This document shows positions 8,584 through 17,360 of a DNA stretch of 64,000 nt, one piece after another. A program made the position numbers and the translations under genes. Source of the DNA: Candidatus Skiveiella danica (lineage in GTDB: Bacteria > Pseudomonadota > Gammaproteobacteria > Burkholderiales > Burkholderiaceae_C); assembly GCA_016721925.1 (NCBI GenBank), contig JADKHE010000014.1, positions 62,001 to 126,000 of the forward strand, written 5' to 3'. Numbering within the stretch: the first letter of the stretch is position 1; the number at the start of each line of letters is the position of its first letter. The notes under the pieces were generated by a model that did not search any database, had not been told where the DNA came from, and was given only the letters and a program-made list of their open reading frames with translations.

Positions 8584-9555
8584 ATGAGAAGACGTCAACT
8601 CGTTATCGGCACCGGTGCTGCTGCCACCCTGTTGCTGGGGGCACCCGCTTGGGCGCAGGCCTATCCGTCCAAACCCATCCGCCTGGTGGTGCCGTTCCCG
8701 GCCGGCGGTGCGACCGATATCTTCGCCCGCACGCTCTCGCAGAAGCTGGGTGAAAAGCTTGGAGTGGCGGTGGTGGTGGAGAACCGCCCAGGGGCCGGCG
8801 GCACCATCGGCTCCGATCTGGTGGCCAAGGCCCCCGCGGACGGCTACACGCTGCTGCTGGCGACCTCCAGCACCCACTCCATCGGCCCTGCGTTGAATCC
8901 GAAGATGCCGTATGACGCGGTGCGTGATTTCACGCCCATCTGCCATGTTGGCAACGCGCCCAGCATCATGCTGGTGCCCAACAGTTCGCCCGCAAAGACG
9001 CTCAAGGAGTGGGTGGACTATGCACGCAAGAACCCCGGGCGCCTGAATTACGCCTCCAGCGGCAATGGCACCATCGTGCAGCTCACCGCCGAGCTGTTCA
9101 AGTCGCAGGCAGGCCTGTTCCTGGTGCACATTCCCTACAAGGGCACGGCGCTGGCGATTCCGGACCTCGTGAGCGGCAAGGTGGACGTGCTGTTCGACTC
9201 TCTGCCGACCGGGCTGCCCCATGTGCGCGACGGCCGCCTGCGCGCGCTGGCCGTGACCTCCGCGCAGCGCACGCCGATGGCGCCGGACCTTCCGGCGGTG
9301 GCCGAGTTGCTTCCCGGGTTCGAGTCCAACACCTGGTTCGGCCTTTACGGCCCCAAGGGGCTGCCGGCCGACGTGACGGCACGGGTCAACACCGCCGTTA
9401 ACCAGGCGCTGGCCGACGCCGATGTCAAGGAGCGCCTGGCGCGGCTGGGCATCGAGGGCGTTGGCGGCACGCCGGCGCAGTTTGCGCAGATGGCCGCGCT
9501 GGATGCCGCCAAGTGGAAAAAAATCATCACCGAGCGCAAGATCGTGGCGGAGTAG
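8584..9555 (+). CDS. tctC: Bug-family periplasmic receptor of a TTT transporter
   Basis: This 323-residue protein has a cleavable signal peptide (basic MRRR, hydrophobic core, LGAPAWAQA before the mature YPSKPIRLVVPF). The family hallmarks VPFPAGGATDIFAR, VVENRPGAGGTIGSD and HIPYKGT are all present. Bug receptors bind carboxylates or related small molecules in the periplasm and pass them to TctAB. Position beside tctBA indicates this is the cognate receptor. The ligand is unknown; the downstream gamma-glutamyltransferase-like gene could be a clue. Confidence 0.9.
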   Translation: MRRRQLVIGTGAAATLLLGAPAWAQAYPSKPIRLVVPFPAGGATDIFARTLSQKLGEKLGVAVVVENRPGAGGTIGSDLVAKAPADGYTLLLATSSTHSIGPALNPKMPYDAVRDFTPICHVGNAPSIMLVPNSSPAKTLKEWVDYARKNPGRLNYASSGNGTIVQLTAELFKSQAGLFLVHIPYKGTALAIPDLVSGKVDVLFDSLPTGLPHVRDGRLRALAVTSAQRTPMAPDLPAVAELLPGFESNTWFGLYGPKGLPADVTARVNTAVNQALADADVKERLARLGIEGVGGTPAQFAQMAALDAAKWKKIITERKIVAE

Positions 9556-9613
9556 CGCCGCGCTATTTCTTTCTGGACTTCGTCGAGACGACACCGACCA
9601 TGGATTCATTCAA

Positions 9614-11236
9614 ATGAACTTCAATTATTCAAATCCCTACCTCAGCACGCGCCTGCCGGTCTTTGCGCGCAACGTCGTGTCCACGTCCCACCCGCTGGCG
9701 GCGCAGGCCGGGCTGCGCATGCTCTACAACGGCGGCAATGCGGTGGATGCCGCCGTGGCGGCCGCGGCGGCCATGACGATCTGCGAGCCGGTGAGCAACG
9801 GCCTGGGCAGCGACTCCTTCTGCATCCTGTGGGATGGCAAAGAGCTGCATGGACTGAACGCTTCCGGCCGGGCACCGGCCGCCTGGACGCCGGAGTATTT
9901 CCGCCGCAAGTACGGGCAAGACGTGGCAACGCCCCCCAAACGCGGCTTCGATGCCGTCACCGTGCCCGGCGCGGTGAGCAGCTGGGTGGCACTGAGCGAG
10001 CGTTTTGGCAAGCTGCCCTTTGCGGACCTGATGCAGCCGGCCATCGAGATTGCCGAGCGGGGCTACCTGCTGCCCGTGGTCGTGCAGCAGAAATGGGCGG
10101 CGGCCACGCCGGAACTGCAATCCCTGCCGGGCTTCGCCCAGGCCTTCATGCCCTGGGGCCGTGCGCCCGAGGTCGGCGAGCTGTTCCAGTTCAAGGCGGC
10201 GGCGCGGGGGCTGCGCGCCATTGCCGAGACGCGCGGCCAGGCCTATTACGGCGGCGAGATCGCGCAGGCGATCGAGCGTTTTTCGGCAACGCATGGCGGC
10301 AACCTCATGGCCAGCGACTTCGCCGCGTACCAGCCCGAGTGGGTCAAGCCCATCGCGAAGGACTACCGCGGCTACACGCTGCACGAGATCCCGCCCAACG
10401 GGCAGGGCATCGCCGCGCTGATCGCTCTGGGCATCCTGGGCCATTTCGATGTGGCGGGCCTGCCCGTGGACGGCGTCGATTCGCAGCACCTGCAGATCGA
10501 GGCCATGAAGCTGGCCTTCGCCGACGTCTACCGCTTCGTGGCCGAGCCTTCGTCGATGGAGGTGAGCGTCGATCAAATGCTCGATGACGCCTACCTGGCC
10601 AGCCGTGCGAAACTGATTGACATGAAAAAGGCGCAGGATTTCGGCGCGGGCAACCCGGTCAAGGGCGGCACGATCTACCTGACCGCCGCCGACGAAAACG
10701 GCATGATGGTCAGCTTCATCCAGAGCAACTACATGGGCTTTGGCTCGGGCTGCGTCGAGCCCAACTTTGGCATCAGCCTGCAGAACCGCGGCCACGGCTT
10801 CAGCGTGGATGCGAAGGCGGCCAACCCGGCCAATCTGGTCGCGCCGGGCAAGCGGCCGTTTCACACCATCATCCCGGCCTTCCTCACGAAGGACGGCCAG
10901 CCGGTGATGAGCTACGGCGTGATGGGCGCCAACATGCAGCCCCAGGGCCACATGCAGACCCTGGTGCGCATGCTCGACTACGGGCAGAACCCGCAGGCCG
11001 CCTGCGATGCGCCGCGCTGGCGCTACAACGCCGGGCTGGAGATCAACGTGGAGTCGGCGCTGGATGCGCAGACCGTGCAAGGCCTGGCCGAGCGCGGGCA
11101 CCGCATGGAAGTCATCAACGACTCCTACCAGGACTTTGGCGCCGGCCAGTTCATCTGGCGCGCGGGCGACCCGAAGGTCGAGGGCTATGTGGCCGCCAGC
11201 GACGCGCGCCGTGACGGGCAGGCGGTTGGCTTCTGA
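9614..11236 (+). CDS. gamma-glutamyltransferase-family Ntn hydrolase
   Basis: This 540-residue protein belongs to the gamma-glutamyltransferase/cephalosporin acylase family. The N-terminal part has the typical STSHPLAAQAG and GGNAVDAAVA blocks. The autoprocessing site is at KGGTIYLTAAD, where the Thr would become the N-terminal nucleophile of the small subunit. No signal peptide is seen, so it is probably cytoplasmic, unlike classic periplasmic GGT. It lies 58 bases behind the Bug receptor, which suggests that it hydrolyses a gamma-glutamyl or amide compound brought in by the transporter (inference). Confidence 0.87.
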   Translation: MNFNYSNPYLSTRLPVFARNVVSTSHPLAAQAGLRMLYNGGNAVDAAVAAAAAMTICEPVSNGLGSDSFCILWDGKELHGLNASGRAPAAWTPEYFRRKYGQDVATPPKRGFDAVTVPGAVSSWVALSERFGKLPFADLMQPAIEIAERGYLLPVVVQQKWAAATPELQSLPGFAQAFMPWGRAPEVGELFQFKAAARGLRAIAETRGQAYYGGEIAQAIERFSATHGGNLMASDFAAYQPEWVKPIAKDYRGYTLHEIPPNGQGIAALIALGILGHFDVAGLPVDGVDSQHLQIEAMKLAFADVYRFVAEPSSMEVSVDQMLDDAYLASRAKLIDMKKAQDFGAGNPVKGGTIYLTAADENGMMVSFIQSNYMGFGSGCVEPNFGISLQNRGHGFSVDAKAANPANLVAPGKRPFHTIIPAFLTKDGQPVMSYGVMGANMQPQGHMQTLVRMLDYGQNPQAACDAPRWRYNAGLEINVESALDAQTVQGLAERGHRMEVINDSYQDFGAGQFIWRAGDPKVEGYVAASDARRDGQAVGF

Positions 11237-11239
11237 CAG

Positions 11240-11398
11240 GCCTCCACGCTTGCCACTTCGTGTGCTGCGCTGTACGTGCCAGCGCCGCAGGCGCAGGCCC
11301 TTCGTGCCGTCCCGATGTGCGCAGGCACATCGGGAGCCGCGGCACTCAGCCCCGAGGGGGCCCAGCCTTGCTTGGGGCGGCCCGGCGCTGCGGCTGAC
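11240..11398 (+). repeat. dispersed GC-rich repeat upstream of DMT exporter, copy 1
   Basis: This shares blocks with 44666-44758: CCACGCT-GCCACT-CGTGTGCT, CCCCGAGGGGG and TTGGGGCGGCCCGGCGCTG. This copy also carries an 80 base insertion containing a perfect hairpin (CCCGATGTGC/GCACATCGGG, 11311-11334). It ends at the GTG start of the transporter gene. Similar elements are frequent in Comamonadaceae intergenic regions. Confidence 0.7.
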
Positions 11399-12304
11399 GT
11401 GACTGCCACCCCTCATTCCACGAAATTGGCGCCCGGGCTGGCGTTGGCCGTTGTCGGCTCCATTGCCTTCAGCGGCAAGGCCATCATCGTCAAGCTGGCC
11501 TATCGCCATGGCGTGGACGCGGTCACGCTTCTGATGTACCGCATGCTGTTCGCCTTGCCTTTCTTTGCGGCGATGGCGTGGTGGGCCGGACTTGGCAAGC
11601 CGGCGCTGACACGCCGCGACGCGTTGGGCGTGCTGTGGCTGGGATTCACCGGGTACTACCTGGCCAGTTTTCTCGACTTTGCCGGGCTGCAGTACATCAC
11701 CGCGTCACTCGAACGGCTGATCCTGTATCTCAATCCCACGCTGGTGCTGCTGCTGGGCTGGCTGATGCACGGTCGGCGAATCCGCCGGCCCCAGGCGGTG
11801 GCGATGGCTGTGAGCTACAGCGGGGTGGTGCTAGTCTTTGGTCACCAGCTTTCGCTGGATGGAACGGCTGTGGCCTGGGGCGCGCTGCTGGTGTTCCTGA
11901 GCACCATCAGCTACGCGCTGTACATGAGCTACAGCGGCGAGCTGGTGCACCGTCTGGGCGCGCTACGGCTGGCGGGGCTGGCCACTTCGGTGGCGTGCCT
12001 GCTGTGCATCGCCCAGTTCGCGCTGCTGCGCCCGCTGGCCGCCGCCGAGGTCGCGCCCGCTGTGCTCTGGTTGTCACTGCTCAATGCGACGGCCTGCACC
12101 GCGCTGCCGGTGCTGCTGGTGATGATGGCGATCGAGCGCATCGGGCCCGCTTTGACCGCGCAGACCGGCATGATCGGCCCGATGTCCACCATCCTGATGG
12201 GAGTGGTGATTCTGGGTGAACCGCTGAACAGCTGGATCATCGCCGGCACCGTGCTGGTGATCACCGGGATTTATGTGTTTTCACGCTCAGCGCGCCAGGC
12301 GTAG
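11399..12304 (+). CDS. DMT-superfamily (EamA) exporter
   Basis: This 301-residue integral membrane protein has about ten hydrophobic segments and two internally repeated EamA halves, typical of drug/metabolite transporters that export amino acids or other metabolites. The open frame extends upstream through the dispersed repeat to 11276, but that part has no homology-like character, so the GTG at 11399 is taken as the start. Its 3' end overlaps the M48 protease gene on the other strand by 18 bases (convergent). Substrate unknown. Confidence 0.82.
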   Translation: MTATPHSTKLAPGLALAVVGSIAFSGKAIIVKLAYRHGVDAVTLLMYRMLFALPFFAAMAWWAGLGKPALTRRDALGVLWLGFTGYYLASFLDFAGLQYITASLERLILYLNPTLVLLLGWLMHGRRIRRPQAVAMAVSYSGVVLVFGHQLSLDGTAVAWGALLVFLSTISYALYMSYSGELVHRLGALRLAGLATSVACLLCIAQFALLRPLAAAEVAPAVLWLSLLNATACTALPVLLVMMAIERIGPALTAQTGMIGPMSTILMGVVILGEPLNSWIIAGTVLVITGIYVFSRSARQA

Positions 12305-13189
12305 CGCCAGAGGCACCGGCGGCTTGCCGGCGAAACCGTCGAGCCGGTTGCCCATGGCCACTTCGATCCGGTCCAGCCGCTGCTGGGCAGGCGGATGGGT
12401 GCTCAGCGACAGCGCAAACAGGGGATCGTCGGGGGTGGCCGTGCGCAATTGCTGCAGGGCAGCGGCCAGCCCGTAGGGGTCGAAGCCTGCACGCGTGGCG
12501 AGCTCGACGCCGTTGCGATCGGCATCGAACTCATCCTGCTGGTCCAGGCCGCTGCTGTACAGATTGCGCCCCAGCGAAAGCATCTGCGCCGACACCCAGC
12601 CACCGAGGTTGTTGCGCAGCTGCGAGCCCACCAGCTGGGTCAGCACGCCGGCCTGCGCCTTGGCGCGCAGGGCCACGAGGTGGTGCCGGCTAGTGACATG
12701 GGTGATCTCGTGCGCCAGGATGGCGGCCAGCTCCGCTTCGTCGCGCACCCGGTCGATCAGGCCCTTCGTGACGAACACGTAGCCACCGGGTGCCGCGAAC
12801 GCGTTGTAGCCGCTGTCGTCGATCACCACAAAGGACCACGGCAGGTTGGGGCGGGTGGAGTGCAGGCTGACCCAGCGGCCCAGCTGGTTGACATAGGCCT
12901 GCAAGGCCATGTCGCCGTGCAAGGGCTTGCTGCCGAGCAGCACGGCGGCCAGCTGGCGGCCGATCTCGATCTCTTTCGGCTCGTCGATCTGGTCCAGTGA
13001 TTGCGACAGCAACTGCAGCAGGTCGCCACCGGAAGCGGCGCCCGTCGGCTGCACGGAAGCCGGCGCCGGGCGACCGATCGACCCGAGCAGGCGCAGCGCG
13101 CCGAGCTGGGCCTGCGCGCCAGGTGCGAGCAGCAAGGCGGCCGCCACGGCGGCCACGGTCCGCCCGAGCAGGCGCCAGGAACGGGTCAT
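12287..13189 (-). CDS. secreted M48-family zinc metalloprotease
   Basis: This 300-residue protein has an N-terminal signal peptide (cut near APGAQA) and the HEITH zinc motif in ILAHEITHVTSRHH at about residue 159, with the third ligand region QDEFDADRNG downstream. It resembles BepA/YfgC-type periplasmic metalloproteases that maintain outer-membrane protein assembly, although it lacks a TPR domain and is therefore closer to the short LoiP-like forms. It overlaps the upstream SH3-domain gene by four bases, so the two are probably co-translated. Confidence 0.87.
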   Translation of the reverse strand: MTRSWRLLGRTVAAVAAALLLAPGAQAQLGALRLLGSIGRPAPASVQPTGAASGGDLLQLLSQSLDQIDEPKEIEIGRQLAAVLLGSKPLHGDMALQAYVNQLGRWVSLHSTRPNLPWSFVVIDDSGYNAFAAPGGYVFVTKGLIDRVRDEAELAAILAHEITHVTSRHHLVALRAKAQAGVLTQLVGSQLRNNLGGWVSAQMLSLGRNLYSSGLDQQDEFDADRNGVELATRAGFDPYGLAAALQQLRTATPDDPLFALSLSTHPPAQQRLDRIEVAMGNRLDGFAGKPPVPLALRLAR

Positions 13190-13809
13190 TGCGCGGCTCC
13201 ACCCGCCATGCTGGCGTTTGATGGAGCCGGGGGCGAGGGCAGCGGCGTGACCGTCTGGCTGACCAGGGTGGCGCCGCTGGCAAACGCGCGCGCCTGGGCT
13301 TCGCTCTGGCGCAGGGCCTCCATTTGAGCGACGGCTTCGGCGTTGGGCTGGGCCTGGGCGATGTCTTCGGCGCTCAGGCCGCGAATGCCGACGGTGGTGG
13401 TCGGGACAGTGGTCCCGCCGCTGGCGCCGCCGCCAGTCAGGAGACTGGTCAGGCCGCGCAGGGCGCTGCTGCCCGACGGTGCGCCACCTTGGGCTGGCGC
13501 GGTGGTTGGCGAGCCGGGCGAGCCCACGTCGAACAGGTGGACCCAGCCCGTCACACCGGCTGCCGTTCGAACCTGTATCCAGGCCCCCTGCCGCCCAGCC
13601 AGTCGCGTGACGGAGGCCTGTGCGGGCAGTGCCGCCAGGCTCGCTGCATTTGGCGCGGGGGACTCGCGCAGTTCGACCGCGCGCCGCAGGATGCCGGGAT
13701 CACCCTGGGCTTGGGCGGCGCATATCCACGCCCCTGCCAAGCTCACCAGCAGGCCCCGCAAGGTCTGGCAGCCAGTGCGTCTGTGTGAAAGGGATGCGGC
13801 CTCTATCAT
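13186..13809 (-). CDS. secreted bacterial SH3-domain protein
   Basis: This 207-residue protein has an N-terminal hydrophobic export segment ending near ICAAQAQ, followed by a bacterial SH3 domain at about residues 40-95 (VELRESPAPNA, GAWIQVRTAAGVTGWVHLFDV), which usually binds peptidoglycan or mediates envelope contacts. The rest is low-complexity Ser/Gly/Thr-rich sequence. It is translationally coupled (ATGA overlap) to the M48 protease, which suggests a shared envelope role. Confidence 0.8.
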   Translation of the reverse strand: MIEAASLSHRRTGCQTLRGLLVSLAGAWICAAQAQGDPGILRRAVELRESPAPNAASLAALPAQASVTRLAGRQGAWIQVRTAAGVTGWVHLFDVGSPGSPTTAPAQGGAPSGSSALRGLTSLLTGGGASGGTTVPTTTVGIRGLSAEDIAQAQPNAEAVAQMEALRQSEAQARAFASGATLVSQTVTPLPSPPAPSNASMAGGAAQ

Positions 13810-13843
13810 TCAGGTCTTTCTGACACGCAAGACGGGAATTGTT

Positions 13844-14644
13844 ATGGATTTGGGTATCGCAGGCAAATGGGCGCTGGTGTGCGGCGCCAGCAAGGGGCTG
13901 GGCCGGGGCTGCGCGCTGGCGCTGGTGCGCGAAGGGGTCCATGTGGTCATCGTTGCGCGGGGGCGCGAAGCGCTGGAGCGCACGACCGCAGAACTGACAG
14001 CACAAGGGGGCCCGTCCGTGCAGGTGCTGGCGGTGGCCGAGGACATCACCACGGTGGCCGGTCGGGCTGCGGTGTTTGCCGTGCCGGGCGGACCTGGCGT
14101 CAACTTCGACATCGTGGTCACCAACGCAGGGGGGCCGCCACCCGGGGACTTTCGCGACTGGGATCGTGACGCCTGGATCAAGGCGGTCGACGCCAACATG
14201 CTCACGCCAATCGAGCTCATCAAGGCCACGGTGGACGGCATGGCCGCGCGGGGCTTCGGGCGCATCGTCAACATCACCTCCAGCGCGGTGAAGGCGCCGA
14301 TCGATATCCTGGGCCTGTCCAATGGAGCGCGCAGCGGCCTGACGGGTTTTGTGGCCGGCGTGGCGCGCAGCGGCATCGCGGCCAAAGGCGTGACGATCAA
14401 CAACCTGCTGCCGGGCAAGTTCGATACCGACCGCATCGCCACGACGCTGCGGGCGGCGGCCGAAAAGACCGGCAAGAGCGTGGCCGACATCCGCCGCGCA
14501 CAGCAGGCCCAGATTCCGGCGGGCCGCTACGGCACGGCCGAGGAGTTCGGTGCCATCTGCGCGTTCCTGTGCAGCCAGCACGCGGCTTACCTCACCGGGC
14601 AGAACATCCTGCCGGACGGTGGCGCCTATCCGGGGACCTATTGA
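13844..14644 (+). CDS. atypical short-chain dehydrogenase/reductase
   Basis: This 266-residue Rossmann protein has the cofactor loop GASKGLGRG and the NAGG motif. The usual SDR catalytic Tyr-x3-Lys is not visible: the corresponding LGLSNGARSG stretch has Ser and Arg at these places. This is seen in a subgroup of SDRs commonly annotated as 3-oxoacyl-ACP reductase-like, so dehydrogenase activity is uncertain. The start at 13844 lies 34 bases from the divergent SH3 gene. Confidence 0.85.
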   Translation: MDLGIAGKWALVCGASKGLGRGCALALVREGVHVVIVARGREALERTTAELTAQGGPSVQVLAVAEDITTVAGRAAVFAVPGGPGVNFDIVVTNAGGPPPGDFRDWDRDAWIKAVDANMLTPIELIKATVDGMAARGFGRIVNITSSAVKAPIDILGLSNGARSGLTGFVAGVARSGIAAKGVTINNLLPGKFDTDRIATTLRAAAEKTGKSVADIRRAQQAQIPAGRYGTAEEFGAICAFLCSQHAAYLTGQNILPDGGAYPGTY

Positions 14645-14683
14645 GGCGGCCGGTGCAGCCTTCGCTTTGGCCGCGCACTGGCC

Positions 14684-15583
14684 TCAGCGCCGGGATGAAA
14701 CGACGATTCCGCCCACGATCAGCGCAAACGCCAACGCGTGGTACGTGCGCGGCATCTCGCCGAGAAACGCGGCCGACATCAGTGCGGCAAACAGCGGCGT
14801 GAGGTTGGAAAAGAACCCGGCGATGGCCGGTCCGGCGCGCTGCACGCCCAGGCCCCAGCAGCGGTAGGCCAGCACCGCCGGGCCTATGGCCACGAAGAGC
14901 AGCGTGGCCAGTGTCGGCCAGCCCCAGACGATGCGGGCGTCCGTCAAGGCCCACTCGCTCGCGGCAAACGCGCCGGACCAGCCCAGCCCGAAGACCACCT
15001 GGGCCATCAGGAACGCCGCCCAATCGCTTCGGATCGCATCGGGCTCGGCGCGGCGCGTCAGCAGCCAGCTGTACAGCGCCCAGCAGGCGGTGGCCAGCAG
15101 GACATACAGGTCGCCGGTGACCAGGCGCAGCTCCAGCAGGTGCGCCCACTCCCCGCGCGACAGCACCACGCCCACGCCGGCCATCGACAGCGCGGCCCCC
15201 AGCAGCTGCTGGCGCGAGATCCGGGCGCCAAAGAACAGTGCACCGGTGGCCAGCATCCACAGCGGGATGCTCGACGCGACCAGGGTCACGTTCAGCGGGG
15301 TGGAGGTCTTCAGCGCCAGGTACTGCAGCGCGTTGTAGCAGCCCACGCCGAGCAGGCCCAGCAGCGCGAAGCGCCGCCAGTGGGACCACAGGCCGCTGGA
15401 GCGGCGCAACACCCAGCCCGCCAGAGGCAGCAGGATGGCAAAGGCCAGCGCCCAGCGCAGAAAGTTCAGCGTGACCGGGGGGATCAGCCCCTGCGCCATC
15501 CGGCCCACCACGGCATTGCCGGCCCACAGCAAGGGCGGGATGGTCAGCAGCAGCGCGGTGCCGGGGGTCAGTCTTTGCGTCAT
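14684..15583 (-). CDS. DMT-superfamily (EamA/RhaT) transporter
   Basis: This 299-residue membrane protein has about ten hydrophobic helices in two EamA repeats (for example PPLLWAGNAVVGR near the N-terminus and the matching LLATACWALYSWLL in the second half). Such proteins export amino acids, purines or toxic metabolites. The open frame continues 234 bases further upstream, but MTQRL at 15583 is the natural beginning. It is convergent with the SDR gene and divergent from the quinone reductase. Substrate unknown. Confidence 0.87.
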   Translation of the reverse strand: MTQRLTPGTALLLTIPPLLWAGNAVVGRMAQGLIPPVTLNFLRWALAFAILLPLAGWVLRRSSGLWSHWRRFALLGLLGVGCYNALQYLALKTSTPLNVTLVASSIPLWMLATGALFFGARISRQQLLGAALSMAGVGVVLSRGEWAHLLELRLVTGDLYVLLATACWALYSWLLTRRAEPDAIRSDWAAFLMAQVVFGLGWSGAFAASEWALTDARIVWGWPTLATLLFVAIGPAVLAYRCWGLGVQRAGPAIAGFFSNLTPLFAALMSAAFLGEMPRTYHALAFALIVGGIVVSSRR

Positions 15584-15689
15584 GTTTGCCACTGTAGCCG
15601 GTGCGCCATGGCAGCATGACAGCGAGGGCGACGGAAACATGGCAGGATTGGCGGTTGCATTTGTTCCACTTTGTCCCAGGAGACCCGCC

Positions 15690-16673
15690 ATGACCCTTGC
15701 CGTCCAGATCGACCAGACCGGTGGCCCCGAACAGCTCAAACTCGTCGACGTGACCGTGGGCGACCCCGGCCCAGGCGAGATCCGCATCCGCCACAAGGCC
15801 ATCGGCCTGAACTTCATCGATGTCTACCAGCGCAGCGGGCTCTACCCCTTCCCCATGCCCCTGAAGCTCGGCATGGAAGGCGCCGGAATCGTGGAGGCGG
15901 TGGGCGCGGGCGTGACGCACCTGAAGGTGGGCGACCGTGCCGCCTACGCCAGCCAGCCACCGGGAAGCTACTGCGAGGTGCGCGTGATGCCGGCCAAGTG
16001 CGTATGCGTGCTGCCGGACGCGATCAGCTTCGAGACCGGCGCGGCCATGATGCTCAAGGGCCTGACCGCGCAATACCTGCTCAAGAAGACGCTGCCCGTC
16101 GAGGGCCTGAAGGCCGGCGACCACGTGCTGTTCCATGCCGCCGCCGGAGGCGTGGGCCTGATCGCCTGCCAGTGGGCCAAGGCGCTGGGCCTGCAGCTGA
16201 TCGGCACGGCCGGATCGGATGAAAAATGCGCGCTGGCGCTGGCCAACGGGGCGGTTCATGCCATCAACTACCGCACCGAAGATTTCGCCGCGCGGGTGAA
16301 GGACATCACCGGTGGCGCGGGCGTGAAGGTGGTGTACGACTCGGTCGGCAAGGACACCTGGGACAAGTCGCTCGACTGCCTGCGCCCCTTCGGCCTGATG
16401 GCCAGCTTCGGCAATGCCTCCGGCCCAGTGCCGCCGTTCGCCCCGGGCAGCCTGGGCGCCAAGGGGTCGATCTACGTGACGCGCCAGACGCTGTTCAGCC
16501 ACATCACCACGCGCGAGGCCACACAGGCCATGGCCGACGACCTGTTTGCCGTGGTGCTCAGCGGCCAGGTGAAGATCCACATCGAGCAGCGCTTCCCGCT
16601 GGCGCAGGTGCAGGACGCGCACCGGGCGCTGGAGGCGCGCCAGACCACCGGCTGCACCATCCTGACGCTCTGA
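15690..16673 (+). CDS. qorA: NADPH:quinone oxidoreductase (zinc-free MDR)
   Basis: This 327-residue medium-chain reductase has the quinone-reductase motif at HAAAGGVGLIACQWAKALG (about residue 150), the NADPH-binding loop, and no structural-zinc cysteines. Its N-terminal GroES-like half includes GLNFIDVYQRSGLYP. Enzymes of this type reduce quinones by one electron with NADPH. The start at 15690 has AGGAGA 9 bases upstream. It forms a single-gene unit. Confidence 0.92.
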   Translation: MTLAVQIDQTGGPEQLKLVDVTVGDPGPGEIRIRHKAIGLNFIDVYQRSGLYPFPMPLKLGMEGAGIVEAVGAGVTHLKVGDRAAYASQPPGSYCEVRVMPAKCVCVLPDAISFETGAAMMLKGLTAQYLLKKTLPVEGLKAGDHVLFHAAAGGVGLIACQWAKALGLQLIGTAGSDEKCALALANGAVHAINYRTEDFAARVKDITGGAGVKVVYDSVGKDTWDKSLDCLRPFGLMASFGNASGPVPPFAPGSLGAKGSIYVTRQTLFSHITTREATQAMADDLFAVVLSGQVKIHIEQRFPLAQVQDAHRALEARQTTGCTILTL

Positions 16674-16720
16674 CGCAGCCGCCGGGAAGGGGTGTTCCAG
16701 CATTTCTAATTGCTACTATT

Positions 16721-16754
16721 ACGATAGCAAACTATGACCATTTCGCGATGGGAT
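16721..16754 (-). repeat. short dispersed repeat, copy 4
   Basis: Intergenic between qorA and lspA. On the minus strand it reads ATCCCATCGCGAAATGGTC, then ATAGTTT, then GCTATCGT. Confidence 0.7.
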
Positions 16755-16826
16755 GTGGTCATTTTCGGCATCAAATGATGCCCAAAACACCGGCGGGGCG
16801 GTCGCAGGCCGCCCCAGGGGCGGGTT

Positions 16827-17360
16827 TCAGCGCCCCCGGCGCACCCGCAGCAGCTCGTCCAGGATCAGCGCGGTTGCGCCCACGGTGATGGCGCTGTCGG
16901 CGATGTTGAACGCCGGGAAGAAGCCGCCCGGGAACACCGGGCTCAGCCATGACCAGTGGAACTGCAGGAAGTCCACCACATAACCGTACAACACCCTGTC
17001 GATCACATTGCCCACCGCGCCCGCCAGGATGCAGGCCAGGGCGAAGCTGAACAGCCGTTGCGCGCTGTGCGCGCGCAGCATCCACAGGATGAACCCGGCC
17101 GCGGCAATGCCCAGCGCGGTGAAAAACCAGCGCTGCCAGCCACCGGCCGAGGCGAGGAAGGAGAACGCCGCGCCGGTGTTGTGCACGCGCACGAGATTGA
17201 AGAAAGACGTCACCACAGTGCTGTCGCCGAGCTGGTAGTAGCCGACCACCAGCACCTTGGTGAACTGGTCCGCAATCAGCAGGATGAGCGCCAGACCGAG
17301 CCAGGGCAGCATGCCGCCACCCGTGCCGCGAACCAGCCGGGTCTTCCCCTTCGTGGCCAT
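16827..17360 (-). CDS. lspA: lipoprotein signal peptidase (signal peptidase II)
   Basis: This 177-residue inner-membrane aspartyl protease with four membrane segments removes the signal peptide of prolipoproteins after lipidation. The two catalytic aspartates lie in NVIDRVLYG and FNIADSAI. The start ATG at 17360 overlaps the ileS stop as TGATG, indicating coupled translation, a very common ileS-lspA arrangement. The longer in-frame extension to 17408 lies inside ileS and is not used. A weak GC hairpin (16795-16815) follows the gene. Confidence 0.95.
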   Translation of the reverse strand: MATKGKTRLVRGTGGGMLPWLGLALILLIADQFTKVLVVGYYQLGDSTVVTSFFNLVRVHNTGAAFSFLASAGGWQRWFFTALGIAAAGFILWMLRAHSAQRLFSFALACILAGAVGNVIDRVLYGYVVDFLQFHWSWLSPVFPGGFFPAFNIADSAITVGATALILDELLRVRRGR

